A DNA stretch of 5,278 nt from Lachnospiraceae bacterium (GTDB lineage Bacteria > Bacillota > Clostridia > Lachnospirales > Lachnospiraceae), in the NCBI GenBank assembly GCA_029068665.1, contig JAIECC010000459.1:1-5278 (forward strand), written 5' to 3'. Numbering within the stretch: position 1 is the stretch's first letter; each line of letters starts with the position of its first letter. Made by a program: the position numbers and the translations under genes. Under the pieces are notes generated by a model. The model had not been told where the DNA came from. It saw only the letters and a program-made list of their open reading frames with translations, and ran no database searches. Below, in pieces: positions 1-5,278 of the stretch.

Positions 1-704
1 AAGCCGGTGTCCGCAGTCTGGAACGGCAGATTGCTGCCTTGTGCCGGAAGGCAGACCGGGTAATCGCCAGTGGAAAACGAAAGTCTCTGAAGATTACGGA
101 GAAGAATCTGGAGTCCTATCTGGGTATTCCGAAGTATGACAAAAACCAATGGGATGTAGAGCCAAAGATAGGAATTGTAACAGGACTTGCCTGGACCAGC
201 GTAGGCGGTGATACCTTGAGCGTGGAGGTCAGTCTGGTGCCGGGCAGCGGTAAGGTTGAATTGACCGGTAATCTTGGAGATGTAATGAAGGAATCTGCAA
301 AGATTGCCATGAGCTGTGTCCGTTCCATGCAGGATACGGATATCTTTGAAAAGCAGGATATTCATATTCATGTGCCGGAGGGAGCGGTACCAAAGGACGG
401 CCCTTCTGCCGGTATTACCATGACAACTGCTATTTATTCGGCAGTCAGGAAGCAGAAGGTGCGGGGAGATATTGCCATGACCGGAGAGGTGACTCTGCGG
501 GGGCGGGTACTGCCTATCGGCGGTTTGAAGGAAAAGCTGCTGGCTGCCAGCCAGCATGGGATTCGGGAGGTTCTGGTTCCGGAGCAGAATCGGAAGGATG
601 TCACAGAGCTTAGCGAAGAGATTATTGGCGGTATGCAGATTACATATGTAAGAACCATACAGGAGGTATTGGACCGGGCTCTTATGAAGGATAGGAATAT
701 ATGA
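1..704 (+). CDS. lon: Lon protease (ATP-dependent serine protease, La), C-terminal part; 5' end outside window
   Basis: Lon is a cytosolic AAA+ protease that unfolds and degrades damaged and regulatory proteins. About 233 C-terminal residues of a usual 770-800 are present. The frame is open from base 1. It begins in the AAA+ lid helix (AGVRSLERQIAALCRKA), a hallmark of Lon just before the protease domain. The protease domain follows (YLGIPKY, then GLAWTSVGGD). The catalytic Ser lies in PKDGPSAG (codon 405-407). The catalytic Lys is the second Lys of GLKEK (codon 534-536), 43 residues later, the same spacing as Ser679-Lys722 of E. coli Lon. The domain is therefore complete and apparently active. 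The TTG at 39 is not a start, because conserved Lon sequence continues upstream of it. The stop TGA (702-704) overlaps the engB ATG, implying one transcript. Identity is near certain; promoter and N-terminus are not visible. Confidence 0.98.
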   Translation, partial: AGVRSLERQIAALCRKADRVIASGKRKSLKITEKNLESYLGIPKYDKNQWDVEPKIGIVTGLAWTSVGGDTLSVEVSLVPGSGKVELTGNLGDVMKESAKIAMSCVRSMQDTDIFEKQDIHIHVPEGAVPKDGPSAGITMTTAIYSAVRKQKVRGDIAMTGEVTLRGRVLPIGGLKEKLLAASQHGIREVLVPEQNRKDVTELSEEIIGGMQITYVRTIQEVLDRALMKDRNI

Positions 705-1294
705 AGATAAAAAGTGTGAATTTGGAAACCATTTGTGGTATTACAAGTAAATTACCGGAAAATACCCTGCCGGAAATTGCATTTGCCGGTAAATCAAATG
801 TGGGGAAGTCCTCGCTGATCAATGCATTGATGAATCGAAAGTCCTATGCAAGAACATCTTCCCAGCCGGGCAAGACACAGACCATCAATTTCTATAATAT
901 TAATGAGGAACTGTATTTTGTGGACCTGCCGGGCTATGGATATGCCAAGGTATCGGCAGAAATCAAGGCAAAGTGGGGGAAAATGATTGAGCGGTATCTT
1001 CACAAATCCAGTCAGCTTCGTCTGGTCTTTCTCCTGATTGACATTCGTCATGAACCTTCGGAGAATGATTGTATTATGTATAACTGGATTGTGGAGAATG
1101 GATTTCATCCTGTCATTGTTGCGACCAAGCTGGATAAGATTAACCGCAGTCAGGTTGCAAAGCACATGAAGGTCATTAAGACCAAGCTGGAGGTCATACC
1201 GGGTACACCCATGATACCATTTTCAGCAGTTTCCAAGCAGGGAAGAGATGAGATATGGAACTTAATCGAAGAATTGATACAGCCGATGGATTAA
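701..1294 (+). CDS. engB: Ribosome biogenesis GTP-binding protein EngB/YsxC (YihA family)
   Basis: This 197-residue protein has the usual family length (about 190-210). EngB/YsxC is a TRAFAC-class GTPase needed for late assembly of the 50S ribosomal subunit. The G motifs appear in order: G1 GKSNVGKS (30-37), G2 region PGKTQTINFY (56-65), G3 DLPGYG (75-80), G4 TKLDK (142-146, the TKxD variant usual in this family) and G5 SAVSKQG (175-181). Nothing essential is missing. The ATG at 701 overlaps the lon stop as ATGA. A Shine-Dalgarno GAAGGA (686-691) sits 9 bases upstream inside lon, so translation is probably coupled to lon. The 3' end enters a palindrome whose loop holds the stop codon, and the last residues QPMD are encoded by that palindrome. 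The lon-engB order is common in Firmicutes and supports the call. Essentiality is known for relatives and inferred here. Confidence 0.98.
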   Translation: MKIKSVNLETICGITSKLPENTLPEIAFAGKSNVGKSSLINALMNRKSYARTSSQPGKTQTINFYNINEELYFVDLPGYGYAKVSAEIKAKWGKMIERYLHKSSQLRLVFLLIDIRHEPSENDCIMYNWIVENGFHPVIVATKLDKINRSQVAKHMKVIKTKLEVIPGTPMIPFSAVSKQGRDEIWNLIEELIQPMD

Positions 1295-1306
1295 TCCATC
1301 GGCTGT
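1279..1306. terminator. Perfect 28-base palindrome, likely bidirectional intrinsic terminator shared by engB and the DUF4364 gene
   Basis: The arm ACAGCCGATGGA (1279-1290), the loop TTAA (1291-1294) and the exact reverse complement of the arm (1295-1306) form a 12-bp stem with a 4-base loop. On the plus strand a U-rich but interrupted run follows (UUGUUCUUCCUCUUUU, 1306-1321). On the minus strand the tail (1279 down to about 1264) is weaker, with 8 T in 16 bases. The hairpin lies at the meeting point of two convergent genes, where a terminator serving both is expected. The whole left arm is engB coding sequence and the whole right arm is coding sequence of the minus-strand gene. The structure is seen directly; termination activity is inferred, and is likely stronger in the plus direction. 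Confidence 0.8.
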
Positions 1307-1839
1307 TGTTCTTCCTCTTTTAGATTCCAGAGCTGCTTTACCAGATAGTCATAAATAGAGTTGCTTTTTTTCTGCCAGGAATCACAGATCATGGTTGCCT
1401 GATCCAGGGTAGGAACGTTGATTTTTATGTCTAACAAGGTTTCGTTCCGTTCCAATATGGTACACTGCACCATGTATTCATTATGCTTGGCAGGATAGTA
1501 GGTGGCAAAGATTTCCACCTCATTCCGCAGATTGATTTTTTCTGCATCCAGATAGCTGTACACATCATCCTTAATGGCAGGAGATATCTTGTATTCAAAC
1601 AGATCTAACGCTTCCTTCCCCTCCGGAGTCAGATGAAACTGTGTAGTATTCCGAATTAATTCCGAATGAATAAATCCGGCTTCCTCCAGTTCATTTAACG
1701 CCTGCTGAAAATTAAAGTAGCTGGTATAGCCCTTATCCAAAATGAATTGGGAAAGCTGGGAGGTAGTCAGGGGAAAGTCTACCCGGTCCAGCATAAAGAG
1801 TATAATTAATTTATATAATGTAAGACAGTTGTCTGACAT
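1291..1839 (-). CDS. DUF4364 family protein, predicted winged-helix DNA-binding protein
   Basis: This 182-residue protein matches my recollection of the DUF4364 family, found mainly in Clostridia, whose function is not established. The N-terminal half looks like a winged helix. A first helix LYKLIILFMLD (8-18) is followed by LTTSQLSQFILD (24-35), a probable recognition helix FNFQQALNELEEAGFI (42-57), and a wing ending in FHLTPEG (68-74). The C-terminal half (about 85-178) is a mixed helix/strand domain with no motif I can name. There is no signal peptide or membrane segment. The ATG at 1839 is preceded by AAGGAG (1850-1855 on the minus strand) with 10-base spacing, so the start is firm. The gene lies 43 bases downstream of the malic enzyme on the same strand without a terminator between, suggesting one operon. 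Its stop overlaps the engB stop. Regulation of malic enzyme or other genes is possible but only inferred. Confidence 0.88.
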   Translation of the reverse strand: MSDNCLTLYKLIILFMLDRVDFPLTTSQLSQFILDKGYTSYFNFQQALNELEEAGFIHSELIRNTTQFHLTPEGKEALDLFEYKISPAIKDDVYSYLDAEKINLRNEVEIFATYYPAKHNEYMVQCTILERNETLLDIKINVPTLDQATMICDSWQKKSNSIYDYLVKQLWNLKEEEQQPMD

Positions 1840-1882
1840 AGCAGTAACACTCCTTGTATTTTGTTGCCATATCTGATGGTGA

Positions 1883-3034
1883 CTATTTAATATGTGCCTT
1901 TACCGCTTCGGCAACCACATTGGCAATGCGCGGGTCAAAAGCCTCCGGTAAAATATGATTTTCATTTAATTCTTCATCGGAAACCAGTCCTGCAATGGCA
2001 AGAGCAGCCGCCAGCTTCATTTCCTCTGTGATCTGAGTGGCACGGCCTTCCAAAGCACCCTTAAAAATCCCAGGAAATGCAATGACATTGTTTACCTGAT
2101 TCGGAAAATCAGAACGACCGGTGCCCACAACCTTGGCTCCTGCGGCTTTTGCAACGTCCGGCATGATTTCCGGTACCGGATTGGCCATGGCGAACAGGAT
2201 GGCATCCGGGTTCATGGTCTTGACCATCTCAGGAGTGACCAGGTTTGGAGCGGATACGCCTACAAAGATATCTGCGCCAACCAAAGCATCTGCCAGGGTT
2301 CCTTCCAATCCGTCTAAATTCGTAACTTCACACAGTTCCTTTTGTGCCCAGTTCAGATCCGGAGAATTCTTGCTGAGAATACCGGATTTGTCACAAAGGG
2401 TTACAGAAGGGAAACCATAGCGAAGCAGAAGCTTGGAAATGGCGATTCCGGCAGAACCGGCACCATTTACTACAATCCGGCAGTCTTCTTTCTTTTTATT
2501 TGTTACCTTCAGTCCGTTAATCACTCCGGCAAGGACCACGATTGCTGTTCCATGCTGGTCATCGTGGAATACCGGGATATCCAAAGCTTTCTTCAGGCGT
2601 TCTTCGATTTCAAAGCAGCGGGGAGCGGAAATATCCTCCAGATTAATGCCGCCAAAGACCGGAGCAAGGTGGATGACAGTCTTGATAATTTCCTCCGTAT
2701 CCTGAGTATCCAGACAAATCGGTACGGCATTTACGTTGCCGAATTCCTTGAACAGTACAGCCTTGCCTTCCATAACCGGAATGGCGGCCTTGGCACCGAT
2801 ATTACCCAGTCCCAGTACGGCGCTTCCGTCTGATACTACAGCAATGGTATTCGCCTTGCTGGTATAGGTATAGGCTGCCTCCGGATCTTTGGCAATGACC
2901 CGGCAGGGCTCTGCCACACCCGGGGTATAAGCCAGGGACAAATCCTCGGCAGTGTGAATGGCAGCTTTTGATTTTGTTTCTAATTTTCCGTTCCATTCTG
3001 CATGAAGCTGCAGTGCTTTTTCATATACGTCCAT
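1883..3034 (-). CDS. NAD(P)-dependent malic enzyme, short bacterial type (malate to pyruvate + CO2)
   Basis: From the preferred ATG the protein is 383 residues, normal for short bacterial malic enzymes without a phosphotransacetylase tail. It oxidatively decarboxylates malate to pyruvate in the cytosol, giving NADH or NADPH. The N-terminal malic domain (about 10-150) has the catalytic Tyr36 in AYTPGVAEPC and Lys91 in EGKAVLFK. The metal ligands are Glu133-Asp134 in GGINLEDI and Asp158/159 in FHDDQHGT. The NAD-binding domain follows with the dinucleotide loop GAGSAG (191-196) and an acidic Asp215 at the end of the second strand (LCDKSG). That Asp also occurs in NADP-using relatives, so cofactor choice cannot be read from it. 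A GTG at 3043 would add three residues, but it lies inside the Shine-Dalgarno AAAGGTGA, which sits 5 bases before the ATG at 3034; the ATG is therefore preferred. The gene is probably co-transcribed with DUF4364. Confidence 0.95.
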   Translation of the reverse strand: MDVYEKALQLHAEWNGKLETKSKAAIHTAEDLSLAYTPGVAEPCRVIAKDPEAAYTYTSKANTIAVVSDGSAVLGLGNIGAKAAIPVMEGKAVLFKEFGNVNAVPICLDTQDTEEIIKTVIHLAPVFGGINLEDISAPRCFEIEERLKKALDIPVFHDDQHGTAIVVLAGVINGLKVTNKKKEDCRIVVNGAGSAGIAISKLLLRYGFPSVTLCDKSGILSKNSPDLNWAQKELCEVTNLDGLEGTLADALVGADIFVGVSAPNLVTPEMVKTMNPDAILFAMANPVPEIMPDVAKAAGAKVVGTGRSDFPNQVNNVIAFPGIFKGALEGRATQITEEMKLAAALAIAGLVSDEELNENHILPEAFDPRIANVVAEAVKAHIK

Positions 3035-3039
3035 TTGAT

Positions 3040-3047
3040 TCACCTTT
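3040..3047 (-). promoter_or_regulatory. Ribosome binding site that sets the malic enzyme start
   Basis: On the minus strand AAAGGTGA is followed by five bases (ATCAA) and then ATG at 3034. The in-frame GTG at 3043-3041 is part of this Shine-Dalgarno sequence, with only AAAAG directly abutting it, so it could hardly be used as a start itself. This decides for the shorter protein. Confidence 0.75.
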
Positions 3048-3097
3048 TATCATTATTTTTTAATTTATTTGTTTCTGTGGATAAACCACTATCATTT

Positions 3098-3126
3098 AAT
3101 ATAGCATTTGCGGAAAGGCATAGCAA
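3098..3126 (-). promoter_or_regulatory. Predicted sigma-A promoter for malic enzyme-DUF4364 operon (extended -10)
   Basis: Reading the minus strand, TTGCTA (3126-3121, 4 of 6 consensus), a 17-base spacer and TATATT (3103-3098, 5 of 6) are seen, with TGC just before the -10 (extended -10). The predicted start is near 3091, giving a leader of about 57 bases. A small hairpin (GTGG/CCAC arms, 3077-3089) would lie almost at the 5' end of the transcript and might protect it; that role is speculative. No operator repeat is evident. Confidence 0.6.
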
Positions 3127-3146
3127 GTATTTCGTAAAATTATGGC

Positions 3147-3175
3147 TTTACCTTGAAAAAATTCTATGTTATAAT
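3147..3175 (+). promoter_or_regulatory. Predicted sigma-A promoter for rho
   Basis: TTTACC (3147-3152, 4 of 6 consensus), a 17-base spacer and a perfect TATAAT (3170-3175) point toward rho. Transcription would start near 3182 and give a leader of about 74 bases. The TTGAAA at 3153 is only 11 bases from the -10 and is not used as the -35 here. The promoter is back-to-back with the malic enzyme promoter, the two -35 elements being about 20 bases apart. Confidence 0.6.
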
Positions 3176-3191
3176 TCGAGCAGATTTAAAA

Positions 3192-3219
3192 TTCTAAAGT
3201 TCAGATATTCATTTTAGAA
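3192..3219 (+). promoter_or_regulatory. Weak AU-rich hairpin in the rho leader
   Basis: TTCTAAAGT (3192-3200) can pair with ATTTTAGAA (3211-3219), giving nine pairs including one G-U around a 10-base loop. It lies between the predicted start of transcription and the rho ribosome binding site. It has no G/C-rich core and no following U run, so it is not a terminator. Rho is autoregulated through its leader in E. coli, but nothing here proves that for this gene. Confidence 0.25.
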
Positions 3220-3255
3220 CCCAATAAATGTATTACATATAGAGAGGAATAGCAT

Positions 3256-5001
3256 ATGGATTTTAGCAGCATGACATTAGCGGAGTTACGCGAGGTTGCA
3301 AGAAGTAAGGAAATCAAGAGTATTACTACATTGAAAAAGGCAGAATTAGTTCAGCTTCTGCAGTCCTTGGAGGGAAATGCAAAGGAGAGCCGCGGGGAGG
3401 AAAAGTCAGCTCCTACAGGTGGCAGGACACCGAGAAAAGTGGTACAGCGCTTTGATGCAAAAACAACAGATGGAAATTTTGGACATAGCGACAGCCGTCA
3501 GAGTAAAGGGAATACCAGAACGGAGACCCGGACGGAACGAGTAAGAGGAAGAGCCGAGCGGACAGCAGGAAAGCCGGAAGGCAAGAGCGAGCGGACCATG
3601 GGCAGAAGTGATATAAGAACCAGTGAACGCATGAATCCTTCGGAAGAGGTCAGGCAGCCAGAGGTGATGCGCTATGAAAGCAGACCGGCAGTTCGGGCAG
3701 AGGTGCATACGGAAGGAAGAGCTGTGCGTTCTGAGATACAGGAGCCCCAAGGCTATGAGGCGGAAACCCGGCAGGAGCGTTTCCAGGAAGAAAAAAGAGC
3801 CTTGAATATTCGAAATGAAGCATTTACCATGGAGGAGTTTCAGAAGCTGGAGAACTCGGAGCTGGCTGCCTTAGATAGCGGAAATGTAGTCAATGGTATT
3901 CTGGAAATCATGGAGGGCTATGGATTTATTCGAAGTGCCAATTACCTTCCGGGTGAAAATGATGTTTATGTATCTCCGGCACAGATTCGCCGATTTAACT
4001 TAAAGACCGGTGATATCCTGAATGGAAATACCAGAGTGAAGACCCAGGCAGAGAAATTCAGTGCCTTGTTATATATTAATTCAGTAAACGGTTATCATCC
4101 GCTGGAAGCCCAGAAACGGCGGCCATTTGAAGAACTGACCCCGATCTTTCCGGAGGAAAAGATTCAACTGGAGCAGAGCGGTTCCGGCATTCCTATGCGT
4201 ATTGTGGATGTGATTGCCCCGATCGGTAAGGGACAAAGAGGTATGATCGTATCACCGCCCAAGGCAGGTAAGACCACTCTGTTAAAGCAGATGGCGAAAA
4301 CAATCAGTCGCAATTACAAGGACATGCATATGTTGGTGCTTCTCATTGATGAACGGCCGGAGGAAGTAACGGATATCCGGGAATCCATTGAAGGTCCTAA
4401 TGTGGAAGTGATTTATTCCACCTTTGATGAGCTTCCGGAGCATCATAAGCGGGTAGCAGAGATGGTTCTGGACCGGGCAAAGCGTCTGGTGGAGCATAAG
4501 AAGGATGTTGTTATTTTATTAGACAGTATTACAAGACTGGCAAGGGCCTATAACTTGATCGTACCTCCAAGCGGCAGGACCTTAACCGGTGGTCTGGACC
4601 CGGCAGCCCTGCATATGCCAAAGAAGTTCTTTGGTGCTGCCAGAAATATCCGGGAAGGCGGCAGTCTGACGATTCTGGCTACCGCATTAGTGGAAACCGG
4701 AAGCAAGATGGATGATGTAGTCTTTGAGGAATTCAAAGGTACCGGTAATATGGAGCTGGTACTGGATCGGAAACTGTCGGAAAAGAGGATTTTCCCGGCA
4801 ATCGATATCAGTAAATCCGGTACAAGAAGAGAAGATCTGCTGTTGTCCAAGGAAGAACAGGAGGCCATGTATCTGATTCGCCGGGAAATCAGCGGTGCCA
4901 AAGGGGACGAGGCGATTGAAGAAGTATTGAAGCTGTTTGTACGGACCAGAAATAATTCGGAATTTCTGGATTTGGTTCAAAAGTCCCTGGGAAGAAGATA
5001 G
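3256..5001 (+). CDS. rho: Transcription termination factor Rho with long N-terminal insertion domain
   Basis: Rho is a ring-shaped hexameric RNA helicase that ends transcription of untranslated RNA. The 581 residues exceed E. coli Rho (419) because of an insertion. A SAP-like N-terminal helical domain (about 1-39, LAELREVARSKEIKSITTLKKAEL) comes first. A low-complexity insert (about 40-182) follows, with 24 Arg, about 22 Glu and no Leu, Trp or Cys. The RNA-binding cold-shock domain (about 210-275) has GYGFIR (221-226) and NDVYVSP (235-241). The ATPase core keeps the P-loop PPKAGKTT (334-341, Lys339), catalytic Glu369, Walker B ILLDS (420-424, Asp423), Q-loop (around 436-448), R-loop Lys484 in GSKMDD and arginine finger Arg524 in SGTRRED. 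These align with E. coli K181, E211, D265, K326 and R366 at a constant offset of 158, so the enzyme should be active. ATG 3256 has AGAGAGGA 7 bases upstream. rpmE follows. Confidence 0.98.
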   Translation: MDFSSMTLAELREVARSKEIKSITTLKKAELVQLLQSLEGNAKESRGEEKSAPTGGRTPRKVVQRFDAKTTDGNFGHSDSRQSKGNTRTETRTERVRGRAERTAGKPEGKSERTMGRSDIRTSERMNPSEEVRQPEVMRYESRPAVRAEVHTEGRAVRSEIQEPQGYEAETRQERFQEEKRALNIRNEAFTMEEFQKLENSELAALDSGNVVNGILEIMEGYGFIRSANYLPGENDVYVSPAQIRRFNLKTGDILNGNTRVKTQAEKFSALLYINSVNGYHPLEAQKRRPFEELTPIFPEEKIQLEQSGSGIPMRIVDVIAPIGKGQRGMIVSPPKAGKTTLLKQMAKTISRNYKDMHMLVLLIDERPEEVTDIRESIEGPNVEVIYSTFDELPEHHKRVAEMVLDRAKRLVEHKKDVVILLDSITRLARAYNLIVPPSGRTLTGGLDPAALHMPKKFFGAARNIREGGSLTILATALVETGSKMDDVVFEEFKGTGNMELVLDRKLSEKRIFPAIDISKSGTRREDLLLSKEEQEAMYLIRREISGAKGDEAIEEVLKLFVRTRNNSEFLDLVQKSLGRR

Positions 5002-5034
5002 GGATTTTAAGATTGATTTTTTCAAAATTAAGAC

Positions 5035-5063
5035 TTGCATTATGGAATACTCTATGCTAGAAT
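5035..5063 (+). promoter_or_regulatory. Predicted sigma-A promoter for rpmE (extended -10)
   Basis: TTGCAT (5035-5040; the first three positions match consensus), a 17-base spacer and TAGAAT (5058-5063, 5 of 6) are present, with TGC directly before the -10. The A/T-rich stretch just upstream (about 5014-5033) could act as an UP element, as is common for ribosomal protein promoters. The start would be near 5070, leaving a leader of about 68 bases. Since no clear terminator follows rho, rpmE may also receive read-through from rho. Confidence 0.6.
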
Positions 5064-5073
5064 TAAGAAGTTG

Positions 5074-5104
5074 TTGAGCGAATGATAGGCGGAAGCCTGC
5101 TCGA
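5074..5104 (+). promoter_or_regulatory. rpmE: Structured rpmE leader, candidate L31 autoregulatory element
   Basis: An outer stem TTGAGC (5074-5079) pairs with GCTCGA (5099-5104), including one G-U pair. An inner stem AGGC (5087-5090) pairs with GCCT (5095-5098) and closes a GGAA loop, which fits the GNRA class. The 7-base bulge GAATGAT (5080-5086) sits on the 5' side only. The element lies inside the predicted leader, about 20 bases before the GAGGTGAT ribosome binding site (5126-5133), and no U run follows, so it is not a terminator. Ribosomal protein leaders that bind L31 are known in several bacterial groups; that this is one of them is inferred. Confidence 0.45.
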
Positions 5105-5137
5105 TATAGATAGGAAAGTAACAGTGAGGTGATAAAG

Positions 5138-5278
5138 ATGAAAGAAGGAATCCATCCGGATTATTACCAGGCAAAGGTTGTCTGCAACTGTGGTAACGAG
5201 TTTGTTACAGGATCAACAAAAGAAGATATCCACGTAGAAATTTGCTCTAAGTGTCATTCATTCTACACTGGTCAGCAG
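5138..5278 (+). CDS. rpmE: 50S ribosomal protein L31 (bL31), zinc-binding C+ form; 3' end outside window
   Basis: Bacterial L31 belongs to the large subunit and helps bridge it to the small subunit. The first 47 residues, of about 66-70 usual, are present, starting MKEGIHPDYYQAKVVCNCGN. The four zinc ligands of the C+ form are visible: Cys16 and Cys18 (CxC) and Cys36 and Cys39 (CxxC). This distinguishes it from the zinc-free paralogue that replaces it in zinc starvation in some bacteria. ATG 5138 is preceded by a strong GAGGTGAT (5126-5133). It lies 136 bases after the rho stop; rho-rpmE is a familiar Firmicutes order. It has its own predicted promoter and a folded leader, so separate and possibly autogenous control is likely. 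The reading frame is open to the window edge. Confidence 0.97.
   Translation, partial: MKEGIHPDYYQAKVVCNCGNEFVTGSTKEDIHVEICSKCHSFYTGQQ

Noticed and set aside
39..41. TTG as the start of a short stand-alone protease gene
   Set aside because: The same frame is open to the left edge and encodes conserved Lon lid residues (AGVRSLERQIAAL), so this is an internal codon of a larger gene.
794..1165. Minus-strand frame opposite engB
   Set aside because: It is entirely antisense to a complete GTPase gene with all motifs intact and has no supporting signals.
1868..1880. CCAT/ATGG inverted repeat between malic enzyme and DUF4364 as a terminator or operator
   Set aside because: Four base pairs only, with no U run after it on the minus strand.
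2342..2833. Open frame of 163 codons on the plus strand opposite the malic enzyme
   Set aside because: It lies wholly antisense to a well-conserved enzyme, has no plausible ribosome binding site and resembles no family; the same holds for the smaller plus-strand frames at 2121-2420 and 2433-2705.
3153..3175. TTGAAA paired with TATAAT as the rho promoter
   Set aside because: The spacer would be only 11 bases; TTTACC at 3147 with 17 bases fits better.
3002..3217. Open frame of 71 codons across the malic enzyme start and the divergent promoter region
   Set aside because: It overlaps the malic enzyme 5' end and both predicted promoters, is translated A/T-rich spacer, and has no family resemblance.
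3406..3750. Minus-strand frame opposite the Rho insertion
   Set aside because: It is a by-product of the Arg/Glu-rich codons on the plus strand; there is no start signal or recognisable product. Other minus frames within rho (4282-4497, 4548-4901, 4687-5040) fail for the same reasons.
5014..5031. T-run after rho as an intrinsic terminator
   Set aside because: The only possible pairing is T-run against the adjacent A-run, with almost no loop and no G/C stem.

Overview
The window reads as a housekeeping stretch of a low-to-moderate GC Gram-positive anaerobe. The most likely source is a member of the Clostridia, probably Lachnospiraceae or a relative. This is inferred from gene content and order: lon followed directly by engB, a DUF4364 winged-helix protein (a family I know mainly from Clostridia), a short malic enzyme, a Rho factor with a long N-terminal insertion, and rho followed by a four-cysteine rpmE. 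I see no insertion sequence, prophage, CRISPR array, tRNA or rRNA, and no gene-free stretch longer than about 210 bases.

Layout, left to right. Bases 1-704 hold the C-terminal proteolytic part of Lon, whose 5' end lies outside the window. Its stop overlaps the ATG of engB (701-1294), a ribosome-assembly GTPase, by four bases, so the two are almost certainly co-transcribed and translationally coupled. engB runs tail-to-tail into the minus-strand DUF4364 gene (1291-1839). Their stop codons overlap inside the TTAA loop of a perfect 28-base palindrome that looks like a shared bidirectional terminator. Upstream of DUF4364 on the same strand, 43 bases away, is a malic enzyme (best start 3034), so malic enzyme and DUF4364 probably form a two-gene operon.

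The 212-base region between the malic enzyme and rho carries two divergent sigma-A-type promoters. rho (3256-5001) is a full Rho with all key ATPase residues and a Leu-free, Arg/Glu-rich disordered insertion. After rho there is no clear terminator. A separate extended -10 promoter and a folded leader precede rpmE (5138 onward), which runs off the right edge after 47 codons.

The genes fall into three functional groups: protein quality control and ribosome assembly (lon-engB), central carbon metabolism with a putative regulator (malic enzyme-DUF4364), and transcription termination plus a ribosomal protein (rho-rpmE). I found no new multi-gene system. The points most worth a second look are the palindrome that encodes the same C-terminal residues in two convergent genes, the Rho insertion domain, the rpmE leader, and the DUF4364 protein linked to malic enzyme.
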